Below, piece after piece: positions 60,701 to 62,513 of a stretch of 64,000 nt of DNA. Numbering within the stretch: position 1 is the first letter of the stretch; each line of letters opens with the position of its first letter. Below the pieces are notes generated by a model. That model saw only the letters and a list, made by a program, of their open reading frames with translations, was not told the DNA's origin and did not search any database. Location: the NCBI GenBank assembly GCA_038373885.1, contig JAWZYV010012274.1:62001-126000 (forward strand), read 5' to 3'. Source of the stretch: Cheiracanthium punctorium (taxonomy: Eukaryota; Arthropoda; Arachnida; Araneae; Cheiracanthiidae). The translations under genes and the position numbers were made by a program.

Positions 60701-62513
60701 TTGCAAAGAAAAAGTTAGTTTTCTCTTGAACTATAGATAACCGATATGGTTCACTGTAAGATTTTTTGGAAGCCATTGGAATGGGTCAATTTTTGTCAGA
60801 TTTTACAAAGTGTATCTTGAACCGAGTTTGCCGACTTGCCGTTAAAAAACAATAGCAAATATTTCATTTTGAATTTTTCGGTGTTCCAGCGCTCGTCATC
60901 AAATCTTAATAATATATAACAGTTGATGTCATTTTATAGGATAGTTTAAGATCTTTCTAAGTGTGCGGTTATTTTTATCTGGCTTGTTTAGAAACTTCAA
61001 AAACGAGGGATTTACTAAGTTTTCTAACTTTTTAATTCTATCAGTGGTAGCGTGGAAAGGTTGGAGATAAACCAGGGGTTTTATGTTAATTTGTGCCACA
61101 CGTGAAGTGCTCTATTACTTCCTAATGTATTTTACAACAGTTCTGAATCACCCTGTATATACAGGGTATCCCAAAAAGGTGGTAACACATTTTATTTCTT
61201 TATCTATTAGAGATAAGTAGACAATTGAAAAAATATTTAAAATAAGTTAGTAAAAATCGACTATATTAGGAAAAAAATCCTCTCATTAATTTTCATGAAG
61301 TTACACTTTTTAAATTTGTATACGACCCTCGTATAAAACAAATCCCTGTCAGCAAAATGGGTTCGATACATTAATGAGGTGATGAAAAAAATTTCAGGCT
61401 TTCATCATAAAACGTTTCAGAGATATTTACGTGGAACGATCGGGCCCTATACATGAATTTGAATGTGAACGTTTATTGTTAGAATGAAAAAAAAAAAATA
61501 GTTTCTTTCGTAATTTCTCTGCGACCCCTGAAAGGGACATTTTTTCCCTTCGAGAGCCCTTGAAAAGTGGTTTAAGTCAGCACATACAGTAATACCTGAA
61601 CTTGCGCAAAAGGTGGGACCCATGCGATGACTGCGTAAGTCGAATTTGCATTAGTCGGGGTACAATTTCGCGTGTAAATATGTACATGCAAATCGTTCTT
61701 AATTGGGGCTGGAGACTAAAGAAAGCAAAATTTTTGGAAAAATGTTTAATAAAATCATAGATAATACATGTGTACGACAAGTTATATTATTAAAATCGTA
61801 AATCGAAGTTATTTTTGATCTAAACGTAAGAGGAATCGGCGAAATTTTTGGAAATCCAGTAACTCCGGGTTTGCGTACTACTGTAACTATCTTGTACCCT
61901 TAACATTTTTATCGATATCATTCTCAAATTTTGTACATCACCTCTTTAGTGTATGGGGCACATTTTACTGACTAGGAATTTCTTTTCCACTGGGGTCGTA
62001 TACAAATAAAAAGTGTCATTTTTTGGAAATTCACGAGAGGAAATTTTTCTTAGCGTAGTCTTTTTTTTTCAATCTACATTGCCCACTCATCTAATAGATA
62101 AAGAATTAAGGCGCGTTACCATCTTTCGGGGTACCCTGTATATCTCTGTATGTGTGTAATATATTTTTATCGATTTTATTGAGATTCATTGTTTTTTAAA
62201 TCAAATAAAATCGGCATTGGTAATTTTTTTAAAAATCTTTTTCAGCTTTGAAACCAGAATTTTACGTGCATTTCCCTACAGCCACGACATCTAACTACGC
62301 CAAGGTAGAAAATAAAGCCAGGTTATATGCTATAACAGTTTCGTTTTTTATGAGAACTAGTTTTAAGGATTCGAACAGCAGAGCAACTCCTGTATCTTAC
62401 AGTTACCAGTACCAAGGTGAACTTGTAGACAACGCCATTACCTTTTTAGATACCAATAATTTTGTGTTATACATTCATGGCTCTCCTTTCCATACAGACT
62501 ATAAAGCGAACAG
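9274..62513 (+). CDS. SVEP1: SVEP1/polydom-like secreted multidomain protein, 5' part (22 exons, 3' end outside window)
   Basis: Gene model joined from 22 exons: 9274-9722, 12919-13133, 19209-19370, 20097-20246, 24886-25110, 26023-26199, 27505-27598, 28531-28652, 32128-32379, 33229-33329, 34742-34886, 35733-35966, 41197-41309, 43708-43899, 46253-46433, 47818-47979, 50867-51028, 55475-55636, 56737-56988, 57330-57484, 58833-59115, 62246-62513. All have GT-AG borders and compatible phases, giving one open frame of about 1,418 codons. Domain order is signal peptide, VWA, EGF/ephrin-like, sushi x3, HYR x2, sushi, basic linker, ephrin-like x3, EGF x6, pentraxin start. This is the established architecture of SVEP1 (polydom), a secreted matrix protein linked in vertebrates to integrin alpha9beta1 binding and lymphatic development; its role in arthropods is not known to me. 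The human pentraxin begins at a similar residue number, so nothing obvious is missing. The final exon is followed by a donor site, so the gene continues past 64000. The family call is strong; one-to-one orthology is inferred. Confidence 0.88.
10698..10921. repeat. 112-bp tandem duplication
   Basis: Unit 10698-10809 is repeated at 10810-10921 with a single noticed change (CACCCCCGGC versus CACCTCCGGC). The near-identity indicates a recent duplication. Confidence 0.93.
10945..11030. repeat. Short tandem repeat, unit about 28-30 bp
   Basis: ATAACCCAATAATACTACTGCA occurs three times in slightly altered form. Confidence 0.85.
11889..12122 (-). mobile_element. tRNA-derived SINE
   Basis: Read on the minus strand it starts GGGCCTCACCATTGCACAAT, has a box-B-like GGATTCGGGTCCC, and continues with a body (AACGTGAATACGCGTTAGAA) shared with the SINE at 20.7 kb. 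Internal Pol III-like head plus a repeated body defines it; the 3' tail is unclear. Confidence 0.65.
12919..13133 (+). CDS. SVEP1: SVEP1 exon 2: second half of VWA
   Basis: Residues 150-221. It opens with [15 protein letters not shown]157 in SDG is the third MIDAS metal ligand, so all the expected metal-binding positions are present. The later part ([10 protein letters not shown], then [16 protein letters not shown]) matches the closing strands and helix of VWA domains. Donor GTAAGT at 13134, phase 1. Confidence 0.9.
14290..15090 (+). pseudogene. Non-LTR retrotransposon RNase H relic, interrupted by a MITE
   Basis: Reads [27 protein letters not shown], stop, [28 protein letters not shown] up to 14658, then resumes after the MITE with [14 protein letters not shown] and [15 protein letters not shown] and [11 protein letters not shown] are typical of Jockey/R1/I-type RNase H. 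In-frame stops and no upstream RT mark it as a dead 5'-truncated copy. Confidence 0.75.
14659..14793. mobile_element. CAGGGGCGGATTA-type hAT MITE inserted in the RNase H relic
   Basis: Ends CAAGGGCAAATTAAAG and (reverse) CAGTGGCGGATTA. The perfect 8-bp TSD CGCCAGTG lies at 14651-14658 and 14794-14801. Removing it and one TSD restores continuity of the retrotransposon sequence, so the insertion is younger than the relic. Confidence 0.92.
16707..17721. mobile_element. ACTTTCCGAACA-ended element with 174-bp internal tandem repeats, copy 1
   Basis: Terminal inverted repeat ACTTTCCGAACA / TGTTCGGAAAGT. Inside are a (TG)n run (16827-16890) and about four tandem units of about 174 bp (CGATTGAGCTCAAATTG at 16931, 17104, 17278, 17452). 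Open frames across the units are by-products of the repeat. A shorter copy is at 27955. Confidence 0.88.
17932..18104. mobile_element. hAT-like MITE
   Basis: Ends CAGTGGCGTAGAGGACG and (reverse) CAGCGACGTAG, flanked by ATTGCAAC and ATTGCAGC (7 of 8 identical). Confidence 0.8.
18324..18500. mobile_element. CAGGGGCGGATTA-type hAT MITE with perfect TSD
   Basis: Left end CAGGGGCGGATTAAAG, right end reversed CAGTGGCGGATTA. The perfect TSD TCGTTATG is at 18316-18323 and 18501-18508. The right TSD copy directly abuts TTAA (18509) of the next element. Confidence 0.93.
18513..19023. mobile_element. TTAA-flanked palindromic element, copy 2 (best preserved)
   Basis: TTAA at 18509-18512 and 19024-19027. 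Ends CCCTTTAACGCGC and (reverse) CCCTTTGAGGCGC, 11 of 13 identical. The core 18748-19002 forms a hairpin with arms of about 120 bp. At 511 bp it has no coding capacity. piggyBac-type mobilisation is inferred from the TTAA target and CCCTTT start. Confidence 0.88.
19209..19370 (+). CDS. SVEP1: SVEP1 exon 3: EGF-like cysteine-rich module
   Basis: Residues 222-275, phases 1 and 1. Its pattern ends CLCNAGYFG...QC, typical of an EGF tail (C4-x-C5...G...C6). There are seven cysteines rather than six; the extra one is in KCYCGD. It sits between VWA and the first sushi, where SVEP1 proteins have a cysteine-rich stretch. Confidence 0.85.
20097..20246 (+). CDS. SVEP1: SVEP1 exon 4: ephrin-receptor-like / GCC2-type module
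   Basis: Residues 276-325. It reads [19 protein letters not shown], then [18 protein letters not shown], the CxxGTY...CxxCP...C pattern of Eph-receptor-like cysteine-rich modules followed by a short EGF-like tail. NCT is a possible N-glycosylation site. The acceptor is a 12-T run plus TTTCAG; the donor is GTAAAT at 20247. Confidence 0.85.
20331..20520. mobile_element. CATGGGCGCCCAT-ended MITE, copy 1
   Basis: Ends CATGGGCACCCATAAAGG and (reverse) CATGGGCGCCCATAGGAA with C-runs inside. Shares its interior (GTCTCATGATGTTAAAAAG, reverse) with 36436. Flanks TTAAGAAA and TATAAGAA match imperfectly. Confidence 0.8.
20695..20900 (-). mobile_element. tRNA-derived SINE, same family as 11.9 kb
   Basis: Minus-strand head CAGTGGCCGTGAGTATAACG with box-B-like GGTTCAAACC; body TAGCGTAAATACGGGTTAGG resembles the SINE at 11889-12122. 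Confidence 0.65.
21650..22560. repeat. Diverged tandem array, unit about 150-155 bp, about six copies
   Basis: CCTATAGTTTAAGTTGAG-type starts occur near 21659, 21803, 21957, 22111, 22259 and 22415. Each is followed by ACCACCTATCATGTCACC, TTTCATTCG, ATTACGTGATG and TTCGCAAAATCTCAAAATC. Units differ enough to be old. Confidence 0.88.
22970..23443. mobile_element. hAT-like element with perfect 8-bp TSD
   Basis: Ends CAGTGTGGTTCCCAACT and (reverse) CAGTGGTTCCCAACT; TSD CTCTAGGG at 22962-22969 and 23444-23451. Sub-terminal GTGGTCCGC motifs occur on both sides. No transposase frame is evident in 474 bp. Confidence 0.93.
24472..24672. mobile_element. Small CAGTGTT-ended MITE
   Basis: Left CAGTGTTTGGGAATTTCC, right reversed CAGTGTTACCAGATTGGG, with G-rich centre. 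Flanks ATGCTAAC and ATGCCAAA (6 of 8). Confidence 0.65.
24886..25110 (+). CDS. SVEP1: SVEP1 exon 5: sushi (CCP) module 1
   Basis: Residues 326-400. It has the sushi framework [12 protein letters not shown]...YGSQCSFQC...[15 protein letters not shown]. The module carries eight cysteines instead of four and has an insertion in its middle ([12 protein letters not shown] through LIPARTC). The tryptophan before the last cysteine is kept. Symmetric 1-1 exon, as expected for one shuffled module. Confidence 0.88.
25111..26022 (+). other. Intron 5 (phase 1)
   Basis: Holds a plus-strand tRNA-derived SINE (about 25561-25807). A G-rich stretch at 25220-25345 ends in a CGCCACTG-type terminus; no matching left end was found. 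It is followed by T-rich sequence up to the TTGATAG acceptor. Confidence 0.75.
25561..25807 (+). mobile_element. tRNA-derived SINE with A-rich tail
   Basis: Head GTCTGGTGCATAAAGCACCG, box-B-like GGGGCTCGATCCCC, body ending GCCCGCCATTGGAAAGAAAA. The same tail design (GCCCGCCCGTTGGAATAAAG) is at 52.8 kb. Confidence 0.72.
26023..26199 (+). CDS. SVEP1: SVEP1 exon 6: sushi (CCP) module 2
   Basis: Residues 401-459. A textbook sushi module: [12 protein letters not shown], then [22 protein letters not shown] and [10 protein letters not shown], with four framework cysteines and the conserved W. Symmetric 1-1 exon; donor GTGAGT at 26200. Confidence 0.92.
26200..27504 (+). other. Intron 6 (phase 1)
   Basis: No mobile element could be delimited. 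A C-rich/G-rich stretch at 26720-26800 resembles the centre of the local MITEs but has no clear termini. The acceptor tract is a (TTTA)n microsatellite at 27478-27500. Confidence 0.7.
27505..27598 (+). CDS. SVEP1: SVEP1 exon 7: N-terminal half of sushi module 3
   Basis: Residues 460-490: [19 protein letters not shown] through FRSVC. It carries the first three framework cysteines of a sushi domain completed in exon 8. Phase 1 in and phase 2 out. The acceptor is TTTTCCAG and the donor is GTGAGT at 27599. Confidence 0.85.
27599..28530 (+). other. Intron 7 (phase 2), inside sushi 3
   Basis: Half of this 932-bp intron is one copy of the ACTTTCCGAACA-ended element (27955-28428). The rest is A/T-rich without coding signal. 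Confidence 0.8.
27955..28428. mobile_element. ACTTTCCGAACA-ended element, copy 2 (one repeat unit)
   Basis: Left ACTTTCCGAACATGTACC, right TGTTCTGAAAGT. A (GT)n run at about 28094-28128 is followed by little more than one of the 174-bp units. Same order as 16707-17721, so the tandem number varies between copies. Confidence 0.87.
28531..28652 (+). CDS. SVEP1: SVEP1 exon 8: C-terminal half of sushi module 3
   Basis: Residues 491-531: [14 protein letters not shown], then [20 protein letters not shown]. This completes the sushi module begun in exon 7, with the conserved W before the last cysteine. The phase 2 junction restores phase 1 at the 3' end; donor GTAAAT at 28653. Confidence 0.87.
28749..29225. 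mobile_element. Degraded CAGGGTGTC-family element
   Basis: AGGTGTCTCAAAAACATTGG, then TAAGTATTGATTATAGGCAT and ACTTTTTGATACATTATCC. Shared with 50305 and 60010. The right end is unclear. Confidence 0.6.
30060..30665. repeat. GC-rich repeat block with 90-bp tandem duplication
   Basis: The unit starting GTGCTGGTGCCATCTGTCGC is at 30369 and 30459 (90-bp period). A related GGGAGCCGGTTTCGATYC-AATTCCGCGTG segment is found at 30110 and 30543. The GGTTTCGATCCCG motif is box-B-like, so a SINE origin is possible. An open frame on either strand here is repeat-derived. Confidence 0.7.
30780..31440 (-). pseudogene. Degenerate non-LTR RNase H relic
   Basis: Minus strand reads [20 protein letters not shown], then [20 protein letters not shown], which resembles the TDGSK...GAAF...FQAELxAI core of retrotransposon RNase H. 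Stops and frame changes are frequent, and the distal parts are too decayed to assign. Confidence 0.6.
31767..32041. mobile_element. hAT-like MITE with perfect 8-bp TSD
   Basis: Ends CAGTAGCGGATTCAGGAG and (reverse) CAGTGGCGGATCCAG; TSD TGTGTGTA at 31759-31766 and 32042-32049. C-runs followed by A-runs inside. It lies about 90 bp before exon 9. Confidence 0.92.
32128..32379 (+). CDS. SVEP1: SVEP1 exon 9: HYR module 1
   Basis: Residues 532-615: [14 protein letters not shown], then [25 protein letters not shown] and CSFTVTVK. These are the hallmarks of a hyalin repeat (two cysteines, WxxPxAxDN, FPxGxTxVxYxAxD). The whole module is in one symmetric 1-1 exon. Confidence 0.93.
32576..33065. repeat. 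Diverged direct repeat pair in intron 9
   Basis: AATAATGCAAATATCARTTA plus AAAATTTCTA and a later GTTACGAGTT occur at 32576-32690 and again at 32946-33065. Not obviously a transposon. The rest of intron 9 (32380-33228) shows nothing else. Confidence 0.6.
33229..33329 (+). CDS. SVEP1: SVEP1 exon 10: HYR module 2, first part
   Basis: Residues 616-649: [15 protein letters not shown] through [10 protein letters not shown]. First third of the second hyalin repeat, with its first cysteine and the WDAPQF core. Phase 1 in, phase 0 out (GTAATT at 33330). Confidence 0.9.
33330..34741 (+). other. Intron 10 (phase 0), inside HYR 2
   Basis: About 1.4 kb of AT-rich sequence. I see no coding signal and no delimitable repeat. 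It ends in a TATGTATAG acceptor with a weak pyrimidine tract. Confidence 0.75.
34742..34886 (+). CDS. SVEP1: SVEP1 exon 11: HYR module 2, second part
   Basis: Residues 650-697: [13 protein letters not shown], then [19 protein letters not shown] and CKFTVKVK. It closes the hyalin repeat (xDxSGNxxxC signature). The usual FPxGxT is replaced by FSWGPPS. Donor GTATGT at 34887, phase 1. Confidence 0.9.
34887..35732 (+). other. Intron 11 (phase 1)
   Basis: Unremarkable. A GGAATATTCC-containing stretch around 35265-35310 is locally palindromic. No recognisable element or coding signal. Confidence 0.6.
35733..35966 (+). CDS. SVEP1: SVEP1 exon 12: sushi module 4 (after HYR)
   Basis: Residues 698-775: [17 protein letters not shown], then [25 protein letters not shown] and VLPWSDC. 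The last loop is extended ([18 protein letters not shown]), much as in the SVEP1 sushi module that follows HYR 2, where a W and C end a long tail. Symmetric 1-1 exon. Confidence 0.9.
36436..36596. mobile_element. CATGGGCGCCCAT-ended MITE, copy 2, perfect TSD
   Basis: Ends CATGGGCGCCCATAGG on both sides (inverted), TSD GTGGGGGA at 36428-36435 and 36597-36604. 161 bp, with G-runs inside each end. Confidence 0.93.
37605..37780. mobile_element. CATGGGCGCCGGCAG-ended MITE
   Basis: Left CATGGGCGCCGGCAG, right the exact reverse complement. Flanks GATAAAAA and GATAAATA (7 of 8). A stray end fragment (ACATGGCGCCGGCAGAAAAC) is at 38050. Confidence 0.85.
38405..39008. mobile_element. CAGGGTGTCCC fold-back element, copy B
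   Basis: Left GGGGTGTCCCAAAAAAGGTG, right reversed CAGGGTGTCCCAAAAAGGTG. Terminal inverted region of at least 80 bp including TAACTCGCTTTAATTCTTTA. Interior matches copy A. Confidence 0.82.
39716..39751. repeat. (AAT)n microsatellite
   Basis: Twelve or so AAT units. Confidence 0.95.
40708..41142. mobile_element. GGTGAAGTCCTAG fold-back element flanked by TTAA
   Basis: Perfect ends GGTGAAGTCCTAG / CTAGGACTTCACC between TTAA at 40704-40707 and 41143-41146. Arms of roughly 190 bp are imperfectly complementary (shared TACAATCATCTGGACCAGTT, AAAAATGAAATAAAATTATR-type motifs). It ends 50 bp before the acceptor of exon 13. Confidence 0.85.
41197..41309 (+). CDS. SVEP1: SVEP1 exon 13: linker after sushi 4
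   Basis: Residues 776-813: [20 protein letters not shown], then a charged helix-like stretch ([16 protein letters not shown]). No named domain. It corresponds to the unclassified SVEP1 segment between sushi 4 and the ephrin-like modules. Phase 1 in, 0 out. Confidence 0.8.
41636..42079. mobile_element. CAGGGTGATTCGC fold-back element
   Basis: Left CAGGGTGATTCGC, right reversed the same. Inner arms (GTTCAGAATCACATAGCAAT, GGGGTCGGAAACGTCGTCTT, CTTTGGAAGAAGTG) reappear inverted at 41940-42030. It starts 327 bp after exon 13. An open frame on the minus strand spans it only because of the symmetry. Confidence 0.85.
42164..42331. mobile_element. hAT-like MITE
   Basis: Ends CAGTGGCGTAGCCAGAAA and (reverse) CAGTGGCATAGCCAAGG; flanks GCTGTATA and ACTGTATA (7 of 8). 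G-runs inside. Confidence 0.88.
43708..43899 (+). CDS. SVEP1: SVEP1 exon 14: linker with furin-type cleavage site
   Basis: Residues 814-877: [18 protein letters not shown], then [12 protein letters not shown], then a helical stretch and [16 protein letters not shown] (841-844) followed by S845 fits the furin rule R-x-K/R-R. Vertebrate SVEP1 also has a basic site in this linker, so proteolytic processing here may be ancestral (inference). Phase 0 on both sides. Confidence 0.85.
43900..46252 (+). other. Intron 14 (phase 0)
   Basis: A mariner-like terminus begins 44 bp after the donor (43944), and an inverted pair of mariner transposase fragments lies at about 44680-44830. A G-rich MITE-like end is at 44870-44905. 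45000-46250 is AT-rich without recognisable content. Confidence 0.7.
43944..44830. pseudogene. Mariner remnants with inverted transposase N-terminal fragments
   Basis: ACGAGGTCCATTCAATAAAT at 43944 resembles a mariner terminus. At about 44680-44760 the plus strand reads [20 protein letters not shown] and GESC, like the helix-turn-helix start of mariner transposases. At about 44763-44830 the minus strand reads [17 protein letters not shown], a second copy facing the first. Everything else is decayed. Confidence 0.62.
46253..46433 (+). CDS. SVEP1: SVEP1 exon 15: linker before ephrin-like modules
   Basis: Residues 878-937: [20 protein letters not shown], then [20 protein letters not shown]. The end (C-SxGQI...C) matches the start of the ephrin-like block in SVEP1, where CRPGS...MCVNCPLGTYY-type sequence follows. 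Phase 0 in, 1 out (GTAAGT at 46434). Confidence 0.83.
46434..47817 (+). other. Intron 15 (phase 1)
   Basis: Holds a 115-bp CTACCCTAGTAGCACAA inverted-repeat element (46771-46885). I see nothing else recognisable. Confidence 0.7.
46771..46885. mobile_element. CTACCCTAGTAGCACAA mini-element
   Basis: Perfect 17-bp inverted ends CTACCCTAGTAGCACAA. Interior AAACGTTTT-like inverted motifs (GACGTTTAAAACTCG, GAACGTTTTTTGAAC). The ends resemble those of 53184-54716. Confidence 0.8.
47818..47979 (+). CDS. SVEP1: SVEP1 exon 16: ephrin-receptor-like module A
   Basis: Residues 938-991: [19 protein letters not shown], then [20 protein letters not shown] and EDC. Classic Eph-like pattern CPxGTY...CxxCPxxxYQ...G...CxxCPxG...C. 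Exactly 162 nt, phases 1-1. Confidence 0.93.
48129..49531 (+). mobile_element. Dead Tc1-like transposon
   Basis: 32-bp inverted ends starting CACTACTGGCC(A/G)TTAAAA, 29 of 32 identical. TA follows the right end; the left flank is CA, a probable decayed TA. Plus-strand fragments [19 protein letters not shown] and [14 protein letters not shown] correspond to the three DDE-box regions of Tc1 transposases, but stops and frameshifts separate them. Length 1,403 bp. Confidence 0.9.
50305..50680. mobile_element. TAGGGTGTCCCG fold-back element
   Basis: Left AGGGTGTCCCGTAAACAGTG with TCTAGGCTTTTATT; right reversed CACCGTGTTCCAAAAACAGTG with GCATAGGCTTTTATT. Related to 28749 and 60010. Confidence 0.72.
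50867..51028 (+). CDS. SVEP1: SVEP1 exon 17: ephrin-receptor-like module B
   Basis: Residues 992-1045: [19 protein letters not shown], then [19 protein letters not shown] and SSDCV. Same six-plus-cysteine frame as its neighbours, exactly 162 nt, phases 1-1. Confidence 0.93.
52626..52856 (+). mobile_element. tRNA-derived SINE
   Basis: Head GGAGGTGTAGTGGCTTAAGA and a perfect box-B GGTTCGAATCC. The 3' body ends GCCCGCCCGTTGG and then AATAAAGAAAGAAAGAC as a tail. Same tail design as 25561-25807. Confidence 0.8.
53184..54716. mobile_element. CCCTAATAGCACA-ended element with GTGAC-rich ends
   Basis: Left CCCTAATAGCACAACTGTCC, right reversed CCCCTAATAGCACAGATGCT. The last 300 bp (54420-54716) is packed with GTGAC/GTCAC motifs, and a weaker set occurs in 53205-53330. 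No transposase frame was recognised. TSD not determined. Confidence 0.65.
55475..55636 (+). CDS. SVEP1: SVEP1 exon 18: ephrin-receptor-like module C
   Basis: Residues 1046-1099: [19 protein letters not shown], then [19 protein letters not shown] and IDDCK. Third in a row of 162-nt, phase 1-1 exons. [10 protein letters not shown] is close to [14 protein letters not shown] sequence in exon 17, which suggests local exon duplication. Confidence 0.93.
55637..56736 (+). other. Intron 18 (phase 1)
   Basis: Contains a minus-strand non-LTR relic (about 55800-56270). The rest is AT-rich with no recognisable content before the TTTTGCAG acceptor. Confidence 0.7.
55800..56270 (-). pseudogene. Non-LTR retrotransposon tail relic
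   Basis: Minus strand from 56267 reads [20 protein letters not shown], then ISWSAL and [12 protein letters not shown], then (after stops) [17 protein letters not shown]. This resembles the region after RNase H in Jockey/R1-like elements (W..., FRLLTGHD, EHLxxCPAL). Plus-strand frames here are shadows. Confidence 0.6.
56737..56988 (+). CDS. SVEP1: SVEP1 exon 19: EGF modules 1-2 and start of 3
   Basis: Residues 1100-1183. Module 1 runs [15 protein letters not shown]...[13 protein letters not shown]. Module 2 runs [14 protein letters not shown]...[18 protein letters not shown] fits the O-glucosylation motif CxSxPC and CLNNGTC fits the O-fucosylation motif Cxxxx[10 protein letters not shown] starts module 3. 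The DxD/N-type calcium-binding lead (INFDDC, INIDDC) is present. Donor GTGAGT at 56989, phase 1. Confidence 0.93.
57330..57484 (+). CDS. SVEP1: SVEP1 exon 20: rest of EGF 3 and first half of EGF 4
   Basis: Residues 1184-1235: IPCLNGGKC...[12 protein letters not shown] completes module 3 (CASIPC is again an O-glucose motif). [19 protein letters not shown] opens module 4, and CLNNGTC is an O-fucose motif. Phase 1 in, 0 out. Confidence 0.92.
57931..58210. mobile_element. AGGYCYGTTTACATG MITE
   Basis: Left AGGTCTGTTTACATGGTGCG, right reversed AAGGCCCGTTTACATGTACG. Both continue into GGAACTCCAGGGGGTAA-like sequence, so arms are about 48 bp. TA on both sides is consistent with a TA target. Confidence 0.82.
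58459..58622. mobile_element. CGTATATCYCGGCRTATAAC MITE
   Basis: Left CGTATATCTCGGCATATAAC with ACGCAC; right reversed CGTATATCCCGGCGTATAAC with ACGCAT. Internal CGTGTGCGTGCTATACC repeats the theme. Exact ends uncertain by a few bases. Confidence 0.78.
58833..59115 (+). CDS. SVEP1: SVEP1 exon 21: rest of EGF 4, EGF 5 and EGF 6
   Basis: Residues 1236-1329. [15 protein letters not shown] closes module 4 with one extra cysteine (CCC where CxC is expected). Module 5 runs [14 protein letters not shown]...[12 protein letters not shown], and module 6 runs [14 protein letters not shown]...[12 protein letters not shown]. Six EGF modules directly before a pentraxin domain matches SVEP1. Donor GTAAAG at 59116, phase 1. 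Confidence 0.93.
59999..61155. repeat. Mosaic of diverged CAGGGTG-family pieces
   Basis: CACCCTGTATATA at 60001 and GAATCACCCTGTATAT at 61144 are family termini. Between them are GACCTAGGCTATTATTCC (as in 50305) and GTATGGGGCACATTTTAC (as in copies A-C). Individual copies could not be separated. Confidence 0.55.
61162..62138. mobile_element. CAGGGTRTCCC fold-back element, copy C, with nested insertion
   Basis: Left CAGGGTATCCCAAAAAGGTG with GTAACACATTTTATT, right reversed CAGGGTACCCCGAAAGATGG with TAACGCGCCTTAATT. Both run on into the TTCTTTATCTATTAGA motif. The pogo-like MITE at 61587 interrupts it. Confidence 0.8.
61587..61883. mobile_element. Pogo/Tigger-like MITE nested in copy C
   Basis: Left CAGTAATACCTGAACTTGCG, right reversed CAGTAGTACGCAAACCCGGA, flanked by TA on both sides. 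A lone similar terminus (CAGTGATCTCTCACTTATAC) is at 40196. Family assignment rests on the CAGTNNTnCCTC-like start and the TA target. Confidence 0.72.
62246..62513 (+). CDS. SVEP1: SVEP1 exon 22: start of pentraxin domain
   Basis: Residues 1330-1418: [18 protein letters not shown], then [34 protein letters not shown] and [10 protein letters not shown]. This matches the first beta-strands of pentraxins (FxFPxxTxxxYVxL, LxxxTVxxxxRT, SYxxxxxxNxxxxx). The calcium-binding residues and the HxCxxW region lie in later exons. The donor GTAATA at 62514 shows the gene continues; phase 2. Confidence 0.87.

Larger units (their letters stand above)
59116..62245 (+). other. Intron 21 (phase 1), about 3.1 kb
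   Basis: Holds a chain of diverged CACCCTG/CAGGGTG-ended repeats (about 59999-61155), a fold-back (61162-62138) and a nested pogo-like MITE (61587-61883). 59120-59990 shows nothing recognisable. Confidence 0.7.
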
